Part shown: piece after piece, positions 23,534 to 33,205 of the stretch
Layout: every line of letters starts with the position of its first letter
Numbering within the stretch: position 1 is the first letter of the stretch
From: Mesorhizobium escarrei
GTDB taxonomy: Bacteria > Pseudomonadota > Alphaproteobacteria > Rhizobiales > Rhizobiaceae
Direction: 5' to 3'
Assembly: GCF_935825525.1 (NCBI RefSeq)
Contig: NZ_CAKXZT010000126.1
Location: forward strand, 94,508 to 158,507
DNA: 64,000 nt
Position numbers and translations under genes: made by a program
Notes under the pieces: model-generated
What the model saw: only the letters and a program-made list of their open reading frames with translations
The model's database searches: none
Told to the model about the DNA's origin: nothing

Positions 23534-24811
23534 ATGAACTATCAGCGGTTCTTCGAAGACGCGATCGACCAGCTCCACGCCGAGCGTCGCTACCGCGTCT
23601 TCGCCGACCTGGAGCGCATCGTGGGGAAATTCCCACGCGCCATCTGGCGCGCCAACGGCCGCGCCCAGGAAATCACCGTCTGGTGCTCCAACGACTATCT
23701 CGGCATGGGCCAGCACCCAGACGTCATCGCCGCGATGCAGAACGCCGCCGGCAAGATGGGATCCGGCGCCGGTGGCACCCGCAACATCTCCGGCACCAGC
23801 AATCCGCTGGTCGAGCTCGAACTGGAACTGGCCGACCTGCACGACAAGGAAGCCGCACTGGCCTTCACCTCCGGCTTCGTCTCCAACGAAGCCTCGATCT
23901 CGACCATTGCGCGGCTGCTGCCCAACTGCCTGATCGTCTCGGACGAGTTGAACCACGCCTCGATGATCGAGGGCGTGCGGCGTTCGGGCGCCGAGAAGAA
24001 GATCTTCCGCCACAACGACGTTGCGCATCTCGAAGGCTTGCTGCAGGCGGCGGGCCGCGAACGCGCCAAACTGATCGTCTTCGAGAGCGTCTATTCGATG
24101 GATGGCGACATCGCGCCGATCAAACAGATCGTCGAACTTGCCGAGCGCTACAACGCCATGACCTATATCGATGAGGTGCATGCCGTCGGCATGTACGGAC
24201 CGCGCGGCGGCGGCATCACCGAGCGCGAAGGGCTGGCCGACCGTATCGACATCATCGAAGGCACGCTGGCCAAGGCGTTCGGCACGCTCGGCGGCTATAT
24301 CACCGGCACAAGTGCGGTGATCGATGCCGTGCGCTCCTATGCGCCGGGCTTCATCTTCACCACGGCGCTGCCGCCGGCCATTGCCGCCGCGGCGACCACG
24401 TCGATCCGCCATCTCAAGCGCTCGCAGGCCGAACGCGCCGCGCAGCAGCGCCAGGCGACGCGGACCAAGCAGGTTCTTACCGCCGCCGGCCTGCCGGTGA
24501 TGGACTCCGCTACCCACATCGTGCCGCTGCTCGTCGGCGATCCCGAGCTGTGCAAGATGGCCAGCGACCGCCTGCTCGGCATCCACGGCATCTACATCCA
24601 GCCGATCAACTACCCGACCGTGCCACGCGGCACCGAACGGCTGCGCATCACGCCGACGCCGTTCCATTCGGATCATCTGATCGCAGAACTTCAGGACGCG
24701 CTGGTCGAAACCTGGGATGCTTTGGGTATCTCTTACGGTTCTGCGGGCCGGCCGGCGCTGAGGGAAAGCGACCGCGTCATTCCGCTGCTGGTGCCGAAGT
24801 CCGGCGGCTGA
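23534..24811 (+). CDS. hemA: 5-aminolevulinate synthase
   Basis: A 425-residue fold-I PLP enzyme condensing glycine with succinyl-CoA, the first step of heme synthesis in alphaproteobacteria (Shemin pathway). Landmarks: [52 protein letters not shown] and the PLP lysine K247 in [14 protein letters not shown]. The ATG at 23534 follows GGGAAGCCGAA; an in-frame start at 23498 is less favoured. A perfect FNR-type box lies upstream. The length is slightly above the usual 400-410. Confidence 0.97.
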   Translation: MNYQRFFEDAIDQLHAERRYRVFADLERIVGKFPRAIWRANGRAQEITVWCSNDYLGMGQHPDVIAAMQNAAGKMGSGAGGTRNISGTSNPLVELELELADLHDKEAALAFTSGFVSNEASISTIARLLPNCLIVSDELNHASMIEGVRRSGAEKKIFRHNDVAHLEGLLQAAGRERAKLIVFESVYSMDGDIAPIKQIVELAERYNAMTYIDEVHAVGMYGPRGGGITEREGLADRIDIIEGTLAKAFGTLGGYITGTSAVIDAVRSYAPGFIFTTALPPAIAAAATTSIRHLKRSQAERAAQQRQATRTKQVLTAAGLPVMDSATHIVPLLVGDPELCKMASDRLLGIHGIYIQPINYPTVPRGTERLRITPTPFHSDHLIAELQDALVETWDALGISYGSAGRPALRESDRVIPLLVPKSGG

Positions 24812-24863
24812 AGGTCGCCGCCGCGGGTGCCGTCTTGTTCTTCGACGCCGCGGCATTCGAAGG

Positions 24864-24928
24864 TCACGGCATGGATCCTAGGGTCTCCGCGACGTCGCTT
24901 CGCTCCTACTCCGCCCTAGGATGACGAA
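24864..24928 (+). repeat. Dispersed repeat, family B, copy 3
   Basis: Nearly identical to 7812-7872: TCACGGCATGGATCCTAGGG, GTCTCCGCGACGTCGCTTCG and CGCCCTAGGATGACGAA. It lies between the convergent hemA and aminotransferase genes, where it may also serve as a bidirectional terminator. Confidence 0.85.
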
Positions 24929-24946
24929 GGTGTGAAGGCCTGACTC

Positions 24947-26113
24947 TCACACACTCTTCATCCATTTCGCCAGGCGGTGCGCGGCCTCCTCGAGCTGGTC
25001 GAGGCGGCGGTGGAAGCACAGCCTGAGGAAGGCTTCGCCGCCGGGACCGAATGCCGTTCCGGGCGCCAGGCCGACATTGGCGCGGTCGACGATGTCGAAG
25101 GCGGCGGCGCGTGAATCGGTGATGCCGTCGACTGCGAAGAACAGATAGAACGCGCCCTGCGGCACGGTGAAGCGCGCCCTGCCGGTTGCAGCCAGGATGC
25201 CGCAGACCAGGTCACGCGCCGCCCTCGCCCGCTCCACCTGCTCGACGATGAAGGCGTCGCCTTCGTCGAGGGCGACGACGGCGCCACGCTGCATGAACTG
25301 GGCAACGCCGGAGGTCGAATACTGGACCAGGTTCTCGAACACCTGCTGCAGGCAAGGAGGGGTCTTGATCCAGCCGACCCGCCAGCCGGTCATCGACCAG
25401 TTCTTGGAAAAACTGTTGACGAACAGGATGCGATCCTCGTCGGCCATGATGTCGATGAAGGACGGCGCGCGACTGTCGCCATAATGGAACAGCGAATAGA
25501 TCTCGTCGGCGATGATCCACAGGCCCCTTTCGCGGGCAAGATCGAGGATCGCCTGCAGCGTCTCGCTGTCGGCGGTCCAGCCGGTCGGGTTGGACGGCGA
25601 GTTGACGAACAGCGCCTTTGTCCTTGGCGTGATCGCCGCCTCGATCTTGCCGACGTCGCAGGACCAGCCATTGCCGGACTGGTCGAGCGTGACAGCGACC
25701 GGGACGGCGCCCGCCAGACTGGCGGCAGCGGCAAAGTTTGGCCAGGCCGGCGACAGATAGACGACCTCGTCGCCATTGCCGGCGACGGCGTCGAGCGCCA
25801 GCTGGATGGCGTGCATGCCCGACCCGGTGACGATGAATTCTTCCTCGGCGAAGCACTTGCCGAAATGCCTGACGTAGTAGCGGGCGAGCGCCTGCCGCAG
25901 CTCGGGGATGCCCCTCTGCCAGGTATAGAAGGTCTCGCCGCCGGCCAGCGCCCGGGCAGCGGCGTCGCTGATGAAGGCGGGCGTCGGCAGGTCGCCCTCG
26001 CCGGCCCAGAGCGGGATCATACCGTCGCGGTCGCGGCCGCGGTTCATGACGGCGACAATGCCGCTTTCCGGCGCGGCCCGGGCCTCGGCGCGCAAATTCT
26101 CGATCAAGGTCAT
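24947..26113 (-). CDS. Fold-I PLP-dependent aminotransferase (class I/II)
   Basis: A 388-residue aspartate-aminotransferase-like enzyme. Visible motifs: IPLWAGEGDLPTPAFI, FYTWQRGIPELRQALARYY, NSPSNPTGW with the substrate-phosphate Asn, IIADEIYSLFHYG with the PLP-pyridine Asp and Tyr, and the PLP lysine in VNSFSKNWSMTGWRVGWIK. The C-terminal LRLCFHRRLDQLEEA supplies the Arg that binds the carboxylate. Amino-acid substrate cannot be read from sequence. It stands alone between hemA (convergent) and the mscL terminator. Confidence 0.9.
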   Translation of the reverse strand: MTLIENLRAEARAAPESGIVAVMNRGRDRDGMIPLWAGEGDLPTPAFISDAAARALAGGETFYTWQRGIPELRQALARYYVRHFGKCFAEEEFIVTGSGMHAIQLALDAVAGNGDEVVYLSPAWPNFAAAASLAGAVPVAVTLDQSGNGWSCDVGKIEAAITPRTKALFVNSPSNPTGWTADSETLQAILDLARERGLWIIADEIYSLFHYGDSRAPSFIDIMADEDRILFVNSFSKNWSMTGWRVGWIKTPPCLQQVFENLVQYSTSGVAQFMQRGAVVALDEGDAFIVEQVERARAARDLVCGILAATGRARFTVPQGAFYLFFAVDGITDSRAAAFDIVDRANVGLAPGTAFGPGGEAFLRLCFHRRLDQLEEAAHRLAKWMKSV

Positions 26114-26172
26114 GGATGGATCCGTTTTTCGCCTTCTGGACAGCTAGCGTGTTTTACGACAGGCGAAAATAG

Positions 26173-26202
26173 AAAACCCCGGCCGAAATCGACCGGGGTT
26201 TT
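26173..26202 (-). terminator. Intrinsic terminator of mscL
   Basis: AAAACCCCGGCCGAAATCGA followed by CCGGGGTTTT forms a stem of nine or more base pairs flanked by A and T runs, so it works on either strand. It lies 24 bp beyond the mscL stop and upstream of the aminotransferase. Confidence 0.85.
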
Positions 26203-26225
26203 GGTCCAGAGATCTTGCCCCTGCG

Positions 26226-26645
26226 CTATTTCCTGGCGAGGAGATCGCGAATTTCGGTGAGCAGCGCAATATCGGCCGGCGGAGCGGCGGGGGCGACCGG
26301 CTTTTCCTGTTGCAGCCGCCGGCGCAGATTGTTCACCGCCTTGACCATCAGGAAGATGATGAAGGCTAGGATGATGAAATTCAGCGCCACGGTGATGAAA
26401 CTGCCATAGGCGAAGACTGCGCCCTGCTTCTTGGCCTCCGCCAGCGATGTGGCGTTGACGGCTGAGGACAAGGGCAGGAAATAATTGTTGAAGTCGAGTC
26501 CGCCGAAAATCGCTCCGATGATCGGCATGATGATGTCGCCGACCAGGGAATCGACGATCTTGCTGAAGGCGGCGCCGATGATGACGGCGACGGCCAAGTC
26601 CATGACATTACCCCGGGAAATGAATTCCTGGAATTCTTTCAGCAC
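26226..26645 (-). CDS. mscL: Large-conductance mechanosensitive channel MscL
   Basis: A 139-residue homopentameric inner-membrane channel that releases solutes during osmotic downshock. The GTG start at 26645 is chosen because AAGGAGGG precedes it and because the conserved N-terminus begins there ([20 protein letters not shown], then [20 protein letters not shown], the pore-lining first helix). The second helix is [20 protein letters not shown], and the C-terminal bundle follows. A perfect terminator lies downstream. Confidence 0.96.
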   Translation of the reverse strand: MLKEFQEFISRGNVMDLAVAVIIGAAFSKIVDSLVGDIIMPIIGAIFGGLDFNNYFLPLSSAVNATSLAEAKKQGAVFAYGSFITVALNFIILAFIIFLMVKAVNNLRRRLQQEKPVAPAAPPADIALLTEIRDLLARK

Positions 26646-26891
26646 CCGACCCTCCTTGTTCTGACGGGCCAGGCTGCCGCCTCTGCCCGCTTCGTTCGGC
26701 CCCGCTTCGTTCCCCCACTGGCACAATAGCAAAAACCTGCGGTTGCAGCATTGGCAAAAGACCGGTTCCGGCCAAAATCTCCCGAAGCCGCGGCCATTCT
26801 GCGCCGAAAGCCGCGATGGACTTGATCGCCAAGCTGTGATTGCGTCTTAGCAGGCCGGATGCAAAAACCGGCAAGGGAGGATTATCGGGCC

Positions 26892-29800
26892 GTGCAGGGC
26901 TGGTTCATCGTCATCATCGCGATCGCCTATGTGACGTTGCTGTTCGTCATCGCCAGCCTCGGCGACCGGCGCTCAACGACATCCGGGCCTGACCGGGCCC
27001 GGCCCTTCATCTATGCGCTCAGCCTGGCGATCTACTGCACCTCCTGGACCTTCTTCGGTTCGGTCGGCCTTTCCTCCGAGCGCGGCCTCGAATTCCTCGG
27101 CATCTATATCGGCCCGGTGCTGGTATTCGTGTTCGGCTTTCCGCTGCTTCGGCGCATCGTCAGGCTGGCCAAAACAGAGAAGATCACTTCGATCGCCGAC
27201 TTCCTCGGCGCCCGCTACGGCAAGAGTTTTGCCGTCGCAGCGATCGCCACGCTGATCGCGACGATCGGCGCGGTGCCTTACATGGCACTGCAGTTGAAGG
27301 CGATCTCCGGTTCGGTCAGCCTGATGGTCGAGCATTACACCGGCTCGCCACCTTCCTTCGATCCCTTCGTCAGCGACATCTCGCTGGTCGTCGCCATGCT
27401 GCTTGCGCTGTTTGCGGTGCTGTTCGGCACGCGCCATGCCGACGCCACCGAACACCAGGACGGGCTGGTGCTGGCGGTAGCGGTCGAAACCGTGGTCAAG
27501 CTCGCCGCCTTCCTGGCGATCGGCCTGATGGTGACGTTCCTGATCTTCGGCGGCCTGGGCGATATGGTCGACAAACTCGCCCAGAATTCGCAAGTTCAGC
27601 AAGCGATGGGCTACAGCACCTCGCTCGCCACCTGGCTGGTACTGACATGTTTGAGCGGTTTCGCCATCATCATGCTGCCGCGCCAGTTCTACGTCACCAT
27701 CGTCGAGAACCGTAGCGAGGCCGAACTGCGCACCGCGACCTGGGTGTTTCCGCTCTATCTGGTGGCGATCAACCTTTTCGTGCTGCCGATCGCGCTCGCC
27801 GGCCTGGCGCTGGTCGGCACCAGAACCAGCAGCGATCTCTATGTCTTGTCGCTGCCGCTGCTCAGCGGTCACGATGTGCTGGCCATGGCGGCGTTCATCG
27901 GCGGCCTGTCGGCGGCGACCGCGATGGTTATCGTCGAAAGCGTCGCGCTGTCGATCATGATCTCCAACGACCTGGTCATTCCGCTGTTCGTGCGTCGCCT
28001 GCTCAAGACCACGACGTCCGAGAACGAGGACTGGTCAGCGCTTATCCTCAACGTGCGACGGGCGGCGATCTTCATCATGCTGTTCATCGCCTTCCTCTAC
28101 TATCGCGAGAGCACCGACAGCGCGCGGCTCTCCTCGATCGGCCTGATGTCGTTCGCCGCGATCGCGCAGTTCGCGCCGGCCTTGATCGGCGGACTGATCT
28201 GGCGCGGCGCCAACGGCAGGGGGGCCGCACTCGGCATGGTCGCCGGCATCGTCGTCTGGAGCTACACGCTGCTGCTGCCTTCGCTTGCCGCGTCCGATAC
28301 CGGCATCGTCGTCCACGGCCTGTTCGGTTTCGAAGCGTTGCGGCCGCAAGCGCTGTTCGGCACCGTCGCCGAGCCGCTGAACCACGGTGTCCTGTGGAGC
28401 CTGTCGGTCAACACGCTGTTCTTCGTGTTAGGCTCGCTGTCGCGCGCGTCGGTGCCGCTGGAGCGCATCCAGGCGTCGATTTTTGTGCCGCGCGAGGCGA
28501 GCCCGATGCCGAGCCTGCGCCGCTTCCGCACCACCGTCACCGTCAACGACCTCAAGGACACCATCGCGCGCTATCTCGGCGTCGAACGCACTGAACGGTC
28601 GTTTCAGTCGTTCGAAAAGAGCAACGGCGCTTCGCTGCACGGCAACGAGCAGGCCAGCATGGACGTCATCCGATTCTCCGAGCAGCTTCTAGCAAGTGCC
28701 GTCGGCTCCTCTTCGGCGCGGCTGATCCTGTCGCTGCTGCTGCGCCGCAACGATCGAGAGGCGAAGGACGCCTTTCGCCTGCTCGACGACGCCACCGAAG
28801 CGCTGCAGCACAATCGCGACCTGCTGCAGATCGCGCTCGACCAGATGGAACAGGGCATCACCGTCTTCGACAGGGATTTCCGGCTGATCTGCTGGAATCG
28901 CCAATATCGGGCGCTGTTCGACCTGCCCGACGAGATGGGCCAGGTCGGCGTCTCGCTCGACCGCATCCTGCGCCACCTTGCCGAGCGCGGCGACATTCCG
29001 GCCGACCAGCGGGTGGCGATGCTCAACCGCCTCACCAGTTTCGTCAGCCCCTGGCAGATGGAGCTGAAGACCAGCGGCCGCATCCTGGAATTGCGCTCCA
29101 ACCCGATGCCGGACGGCGGCATCGTCGCCACCTATGCCGACATTTCCGGGCGCGTCGAGCAGGACCTGGCGCTGAAGCGCGCCAACGAAACGCTCGAACA
29201 GCGCGTCAAGAACCGCACTGTCGAACTGACGCGCGTAAACGAGGAGCTGGCACAGGCGCAGATGCTGGCGGAGGAGGCCAATCTCGGCAAGACCCGCTTC
29301 CTCGCTGCCGCCGGCCATGACATCCTGCAACCGCTGAACGCTGCTCGCCTTTATTGCTCATCGCTGATCGAAAAGGCCGGCAAGGGGCCAGCGGGCAAGG
29401 CCGCGACCAACATCGAATCCTCGCTGGAATCGGTCGAAACCATTCTTGGTGCGGTGCTCGACATTTCCCGGCTCGATGCCGGCGCGATGAAGCCGGACGA
29501 TACGGCCTTCAGCCTGGACGAACTGCTGCGCCAGATCGGCAACGACTTTCAGCCGCTTGCCGCCGAGAAGAGACTCAGCCTGACGATCATGCCATCGTCG
29601 CTCAGCGTGACGACGGACCGCAATCTGCTACGCCGCCTGATCCAGAACCTGGTGTCGAACGCCATCAAATACACCCGCCATGGCCGCATCCTGGTCGGCG
29701 TGCGGCGGCGCGGCGAACTGGCCGAGATCCAGGTGATCGACACCGGAATCGGCATTGCCGCCGACAAGCTGAACACGGTCTTTCACGAATTCACCCGGCT

Positions 29801-30380
29801 CGACGAGGGTGCGCGCGAGGCCGACGGCCTCGGTCTCGGCCTTTCCATCGTCGACCGCATCGCTCGCGTCTTGCGCCTCGAACTCCAGATTTTTTCAAGC
29901 CCGGGCAAGGGCACGCGCTTTTCCGTCATCCTGCCGGTCGCGGCAGTCCAGCAGCCGCGGCGCGAGGTCGAGGCCAAGGCGCCGGTCCGCACTGCTGCTT
30001 CACTTGCCGGGCTGCGCGTGCTCTGCATCGATAACGACGCCCGCATCCTCGACGGCATGCGGCTGCTGCTCGAAGGCTGGGGCTGCAGCGTCGACACGTT
30101 TGCCGGCTCGGGGGATCTCGAGGGGTCCGGCATGCGTCGACCCGACATCGTGCTTGCCGACTATCATCTCGACGGCGAGACCGGCCTTGACGCGATCGCC
30201 AAACTGCGCGCTATCCATGGCCATGACATGCCGGCCGTGCTGGTCACCGCCGACCGCTCGAGCGAGGTGCGCGCCAGCGCCGGCAGGCTCGACGTGCCGG
30301 TGATCAACAAGCCGCTCAAACCAGCGGTGCTGCGCTCGATGATGGCGAGGGTCAGACCGCTGGCATCGGCGGCGGAGTAA
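26892..30380 (+). CDS. Hybrid sensor histidine kinase with N-terminal sodium/solute-symporter domain
   Basis: About 1162 residues. Residues 1-510 are a sodium:solute symporter-like region with about 13 hydrophobic segments (WTFFGSVGLSSERGLEFLGI, ITSIADFLGARYGKSFAVAA). A PAS domain follows at about 650-755 (MEQGITVFDRDFRLICWNRQ), then a coiled coil, HisKA with FLAAAGHDILQPLNAARLY (His near 809), HATPase with NLVSNAIKYTRHGRI and ADGLGLGLSIVDR, and a receiver with VLADYHLDGETGLDAI (Asp near 1089). The GTG at 26892 is favoured by the upstream GGGAGG; ATG 26859 is an alternative. The architecture is that of NahK/ErcS'-type kinases. Its neighbour 10 bp beyond its stop, on the opposite strand, is a LuxR-type response regulator, a likely partner. 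Confidence 0.9.
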   Translation: MQGWFIVIIAIAYVTLLFVIASLGDRRSTTSGPDRARPFIYALSLAIYCTSWTFFGSVGLSSERGLEFLGIYIGPVLVFVFGFPLLRRIVRLAKTEKITSIADFLGARYGKSFAVAAIATLIATIGAVPYMALQLKAISGSVSLMVEHYTGSPPSFDPFVSDISLVVAMLLALFAVLFGTRHADATEHQDGLVLAVAVETVVKLAAFLAIGLMVTFLIFGGLGDMVDKLAQNSQVQQAMGYSTSLATWLVLTCLSGFAIIMLPRQFYVTIVENRSEAELRTATWVFPLYLVAINLFVLPIALAGLALVGTRTSSDLYVLSLPLLSGHDVLAMAAFIGGLSAATAMVIVESVALSIMISNDLVIPLFVRRLLKTTTSENEDWSALILNVRRAAIFIMLFIAFLYYRESTDSARLSSIGLMSFAAIAQFAPALIGGLIWRGANGRGAALGMVAGIVVWSYTLLLPSLAASDTGIVVHGLFGFEALRPQALFGTVAEPLNHGVLWSLSVNTLFFVLGSLSRASVPLERIQASIFVPREASPMPSLRRFRTTVTVNDLKDTIARYLGVERTERSFQSFEKSNGASLHGNEQASMDVIRFSEQLLASAVGSSSARLILSLLLRRNDREAKDAFRLLDDATEALQHNRDLLQIALDQMEQGITVFDRDFRLICWNRQYRALFDLPDEMGQVGVSLDRILRHLAERGDIPADQRVAMLNRLTSFVSPWQMELKTSGRILELRSNPMPDGGIVATYADISGRVEQDLALKRANETLEQRVKNRTVELTRVNEELAQAQMLAEEANLGKTRFLAAAGHDILQPLNAARLYCSSLIEKAGKGPAGKAATNIESSLESVETILGAVLDISRLDAGAMKPDDTAFSLDELLRQIGNDFQPLAAEKRLSLTIMPSSLSVTTDRNLLRRLIQNLVSNAIKYTRHGRILVGVRRRGELAEIQVIDTGIGIAADKLNTVFHEFTRLDEGAREADGLGLGLSIVDRIARVLRLELQIFSSPGKGTRFSVILPVAAVQQPRREVEAKAPVRTAASLAGLRVLCIDNDARILDGMRLLLEGWGCSVDTFAGSGDLEGSGMRRPDIVLADYHLDGETGLDAIAKLRAIHGHDMPAVLVTADRSSEVRASAGRLDVPVINKPLKPAVLRSMMARVRPLASAAE

Positions 30381-30390
30381 AGCCTGAGGG

Positions 30391-31050
30391 TCAGCCGACC
30401 GCCGGCAGCGGGTCGCTGCCGATCTTGGACAGCAGGATCACCGCCTGGGTGCGGCTATCGACGCCAAGCTTCTGCAGGATGGCCGAGACATGCGCCTTGA
30501 TCGTCGCTTCGGAGACACCGAGCTCGTAGGCGATCTGCTTGTTGAGCAGACCTTCGGCCAGCATGCCGAGCACGCGCGTCTGCTGCGGCGTCAGCGTCTG
30601 CAGCCGCTTGATCAGATCGGATATCTCGGGATCGCGCTCAACGCCGAGATCGATGCCGGTGGGCGCAGCGATGTCGCCGGCAAGCACCGACTGCACAGCA
30701 CTGCGGATCTCCTCCATGCTGGCCGATTTTGAGATGAAACCCGAGGCACCAAGGTCGAGCGCGCGCCGGATGGTCACCGGGTCGTCATGTGCCGACACCA
30801 CCACCAGCGGCACCGTCGGATGGATGCCGCGCAGCGAGATCAGGCCGGAAAGGCCGCTGGCGCCCGGCATCGACAGGTCGAGCAGCACCAGATCGACTTC
30901 CTCATTGGCCACGACCAGCGCCTTGGCGCTTTCGAAATCGCCGGCCTCGTGAATGCCGGCGACGTCGCCGATGCCGGCAAGCGCCTCTCTCAGCGCGCCG
31001 CGAAAAAGCGGATGATCGTCAGCGATGACGAAAGTGTAGCCTGGCGGCAC
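30391..31050 (-). CDS. LuxR-family (NarL-type) response regulator
   Basis: A 219-residue two-domain regulator. The receiver has IADDHPLFRGALREAL, the phosphoacceptor D58 in VDLVLLDLSMPGASGL, VVVSAHDD and the switch lysine in GFISKSAS. The C-terminal helix-turn-helix is LTPQQTRVLGMLAEGLLNKQ with IAYELGVSEATIKAHVSAIL. I use the GTG at 31050, which follows GGGGAGGG; in-frame ATG 31071 is possible. It converges with the symporter-type hybrid kinase and probably receives phosphate from it. The small secreted-protein gene at 31122-31613 is upstream on the same strand. Confidence 0.92.
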   Translation of the reverse strand: MPPGYTFVIADDHPLFRGALREALAGIGDVAGIHEAGDFESAKALVVANEEVDLVLLDLSMPGASGLSGLISLRGIHPTVPLVVVSAHDDPVTIRRALDLGASGFISKSASMEEIRSAVQSVLAGDIAAPTGIDLGVERDPEISDLIKRLQTLTPQQTRVLGMLAEGLLNKQIAYELGVSEATIKAHVSAILQKLGVDSRTQAVILLSKIGSDPLPAVG

Positions 31051-31121
31051 ATGACCCTCCCCGAATCCCATTGATGATTGTCTGCTTCTTACGGGATCAG
31101 TCGAACGATTATGCGGCGACA

Positions 31122-31613
31122 TCAGCCGTTTTCAAGCGGCAAGCCTGTTCGCCGGGTTTCCCCGGTGAACGGTGCTCGGGTTTTTTGCGAATTGGGCCTG
31201 GCGCCATCCTCGCCGCTGTCCTTTTCCATGTCCTTGACGATCCCCATGAAGCCGCGCAGGAAGCGCTCCATGTAGCTCATCGTCTTGTTGAAATCCTCCT
31301 CGCTGGGCAATGTCGACTCAAAGCGGGCGGCAAGCGAGTTCTCGAGCTTGACGACGCGCTGGTCGAGTGCCTTCACCGAACTTTGCAGCCGGTCGATCTC
31401 GTCCTGGAAGGCCGCGCGTTCGTCGGCCGCCATCTTGCAGACGAGCTGGCCGGAACGCTCCTCGCAGATCGACATCGCACCAGTCTGCGTGTCCATGCGG
31501 ACATAGCCGGTGGCCGACTTTTCCAGCCGGTAGCGGTCGGCTTCCTCGGAAAATGCTGATGCCGCGACGAGCGAGACGAGTGCTGCGGGAATCAAGACGT
31601 GCTGCGGACGCAT
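31122..31613 (-). CDS. Periplasmic coiled-coil hypothetical protein (163 aa)
   Basis: The ATG at 31613 follows GGAGGACAAA. The product has a signal peptide (MRPQHVLIPAALVSLVAASA, cleavage near SAFSEE), then RYRLEKSATGYVRMDTQTGA with a small Cys-containing motif (SICEERSGQLVCKMA), a predicted coiled coil (AFQDEIDRLQSSVKALDQRV), and a polar C-terminus. The motif G-x-x-R-x-D-T-x-T-G-x-x-x-x-C is common in rhizobial periplasmic proteins of unknown role. It lies 71 bp before the LuxR-type regulator and may be cotranscribed with it. Confidence 0.7.
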   Translation of the reverse strand: MRPQHVLIPAALVSLVAASAFSEEADRYRLEKSATGYVRMDTQTGAMSICEERSGQLVCKMAADERAAFQDEIDRLQSSVKALDQRVVKLENSLAARFESTLPSEEDFNKTMSYMERFLRGFMGIVKDMEKDSGEDGARPNSQKTRAPFTGETRRTGLPLENG

Positions 31614-31781
31614 TTTGTCCTCCATGGGCCAGTAAGCGCAATTTATCGCATGTTTGCGCCGGAAATGGGGAAGAACCCTGGCCTTTGCCTTAACGCAGAT
31701 TCCTGTCGGAAAACCGTGTGACACTTTTCCGGAACCTGCTTGCCTCTTCCCCGTATGGTTGGTTCGGACTATAGCGCAATC

Positions 31782-32132
31782 ATGTCTCAGAATATCTACA
31801 AGATAGTACCTGAACGGCTGTGGCGCGAGGCCGAAAGAAATGGCCGCTTCACCGGCGCGCCGATCGATGTCGCCGACGGCTTCATTCATTTTTCCACCGC
31901 CGGCCAGGCCAAGGAAACGGCGGCCAAACACTTTGCCGGCCAGACCGGGCTGCTGCTGGTCGCCATCGATGGCGCCAGACTGGGTGATGCGCTGAAATAC
32001 GAGGTCTCGCGCGGTGGTGCGCTGTTCCCGCATCTTTACGGCCCGCTCGACCTCAACGCGGTCGTCTCGGTGCAACCATTGCCGCTCGGCACCGATGGCC
32101 TGCATCAATTCCCGATGCTGGAGGCCGAATGA
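31782..32132 (+). CDS. DUF952 domain-containing protein
   Basis: A 116-residue protein of the DUF952 family. The pattern IYKIVPERLWREAERNGRFT, ADGFIHFSTAGQAKETAAKH and FPHLYGPLDLNAVVSVQPLP is characteristic. The role is unknown; the fold is distantly related to ADP-ribosyltransferase-like proteins in published comparisons. The start at 31782 is the ATG that begins the conserved region. Its stop overlaps the pyrD start as ATGA, so the two are translationally coupled, an arrangement seen in other Hyphomicrobiales. Confidence 0.9.
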   Translation: MSQNIYKIVPERLWREAERNGRFTGAPIDVADGFIHFSTAGQAKETAAKHFAGQTGLLLVAIDGARLGDALKYEVSRGGALFPHLYGPLDLNAVVSVQPLPLGTDGLHQFPMLEAE

Positions 32133-33205
32133 GCGTGCTAGACCGGCTCGGCCAGAGGTTTCTGTTCGCATTCGATCCGGAAGCCGCCCACGGCCTGTCG
32201 ATCGCGGCGCTGAAATGCGGGCTGCCGATAGGCGGGAGACCAGTGCGCGACGACAGGCTGAAAGTCAGCGTCTGCGACATCGATTTCCCCAATCCGCTCG
32301 GCATGGCCGCCGGCTACGACAAGAACGCCGAGGTTCCCGATGCGCTGCTTGGCCTCGGCTTCGGCTTTGCCGAGGTCGGCACGATCACCCCACTGCCGCA
32401 GGCCGGCAACCCGAAGCCGCGCATTTTCCGGCTGACAGCCGACGAAGCGGTGATCAACCGGCTGGGCTTCAACAATGAGGGTCACGCGGCTGCCGAACAA
32501 CGGCTTGCCGCCCGCAAGGGCCGCGCCGGCATCGTCGGCGTCAATATCGGCGCCAACAAGGACAGCACCGACCGCGTCAGTGACTATGAACACGGCGTTG
32601 CCAGGTTTGCGCCCTTCGCCAGCTATCTGACGGTCAACATCTCCTCGCCGAATACGCCGGGCCTGCGCAACATGCAGGCGCGTGAACAGCTTGGCGAACT
32701 CTTGTCGCGCGTCATGGCCGCACGTACGGCAGCGGCCGCGCAGCCGGCCATCTTTCTGAAGATCGCGCCGGACCTGGTCGAGGCCGAACTGGAGGATATC
32801 GCCGCCGAGGTCACCGAGAAAGCAATAGACGGCGTCATCGTCTCCAACACCACCATCGCGCGGCCGCGGCTGCGCAGCGCCGATCTTGCCGGCGAGACCG
32901 GCGGGCTTTCGGGAAAACCGCTATTCGAGCGATCGACCATCGTGGTGGCAAAGATGCGCAAACTGCTCGGCCCGGACCCCGCCATCATCGGCGTCGGCGG
33001 CGTCGATTCCGCGGAGACGGCACTTGAAAAGATCCGCGCCGGCGCCGATCTCGTCCAGCTCTATACCGGCATGATCTATGCTGGGCCGGCACTGCCGGGC
33101 CGCATTCTTGCCGGTATGGCCCGGTTCGCGGACATGCAACGGCTCAAATCACTGCGCGAGTTGCGCGATACCAGCCTCGACCGATGGGCGTCCAAGCCGC
33201 TCTAA
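32129..33205 (+). CDS. pyrD: Dihydroorotate dehydrogenase (quinone), class 2
   Basis: A 358-residue FMN enzyme that oxidises dihydroorotate to orotate and reduces membrane quinone in pyrimidine synthesis. Class 2 is shown by the N-terminal amphipathic extension (about residues 1-40) and the catalytic serine in NISSPNTPGLRNMQ. Other landmarks are NPLGMAAGYDKNAEVPDALL, FGFAEVGTITPLPQAGNPKP and IIGVGGVDSAETALEKIRAG with phosphate-binding glycines. It is coupled to the DUF952 gene upstream and ends tail-to-tail with the MATE gene, with stop codons overlapping. Confidence 0.97.
   Translation: MSVLDRLGQRFLFAFDPEAAHGLSIAALKCGLPIGGRPVRDDRLKVSVCDIDFPNPLGMAAGYDKNAEVPDALLGLGFGFAEVGTITPLPQAGNPKPRIFRLTADEAVINRLGFNNEGHAAAEQRLAARKGRAGIVGVNIGANKDSTDRVSDYEHGVARFAPFASYLTVNISSPNTPGLRNMQAREQLGELLSRVMAARTAAAAQPAIFLKIAPDLVEAELEDIAAEVTEKAIDGVIVSNTTIARPRLRSADLAGETGGLSGKPLFERSTIVVAKMRKLLGPDPAIIGVGGVDSAETALEKIRAGADLVQLYTGMIYAGPALPGRILAGMARFADMQRLKSLRELRDTSLDRWASKPL

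Noticed and set aside
23435..24856. 473-codon minus-strand frame opposite hemA
   Set aside because: Antisense to the diagnostic ALAS motifs; no own motifs.
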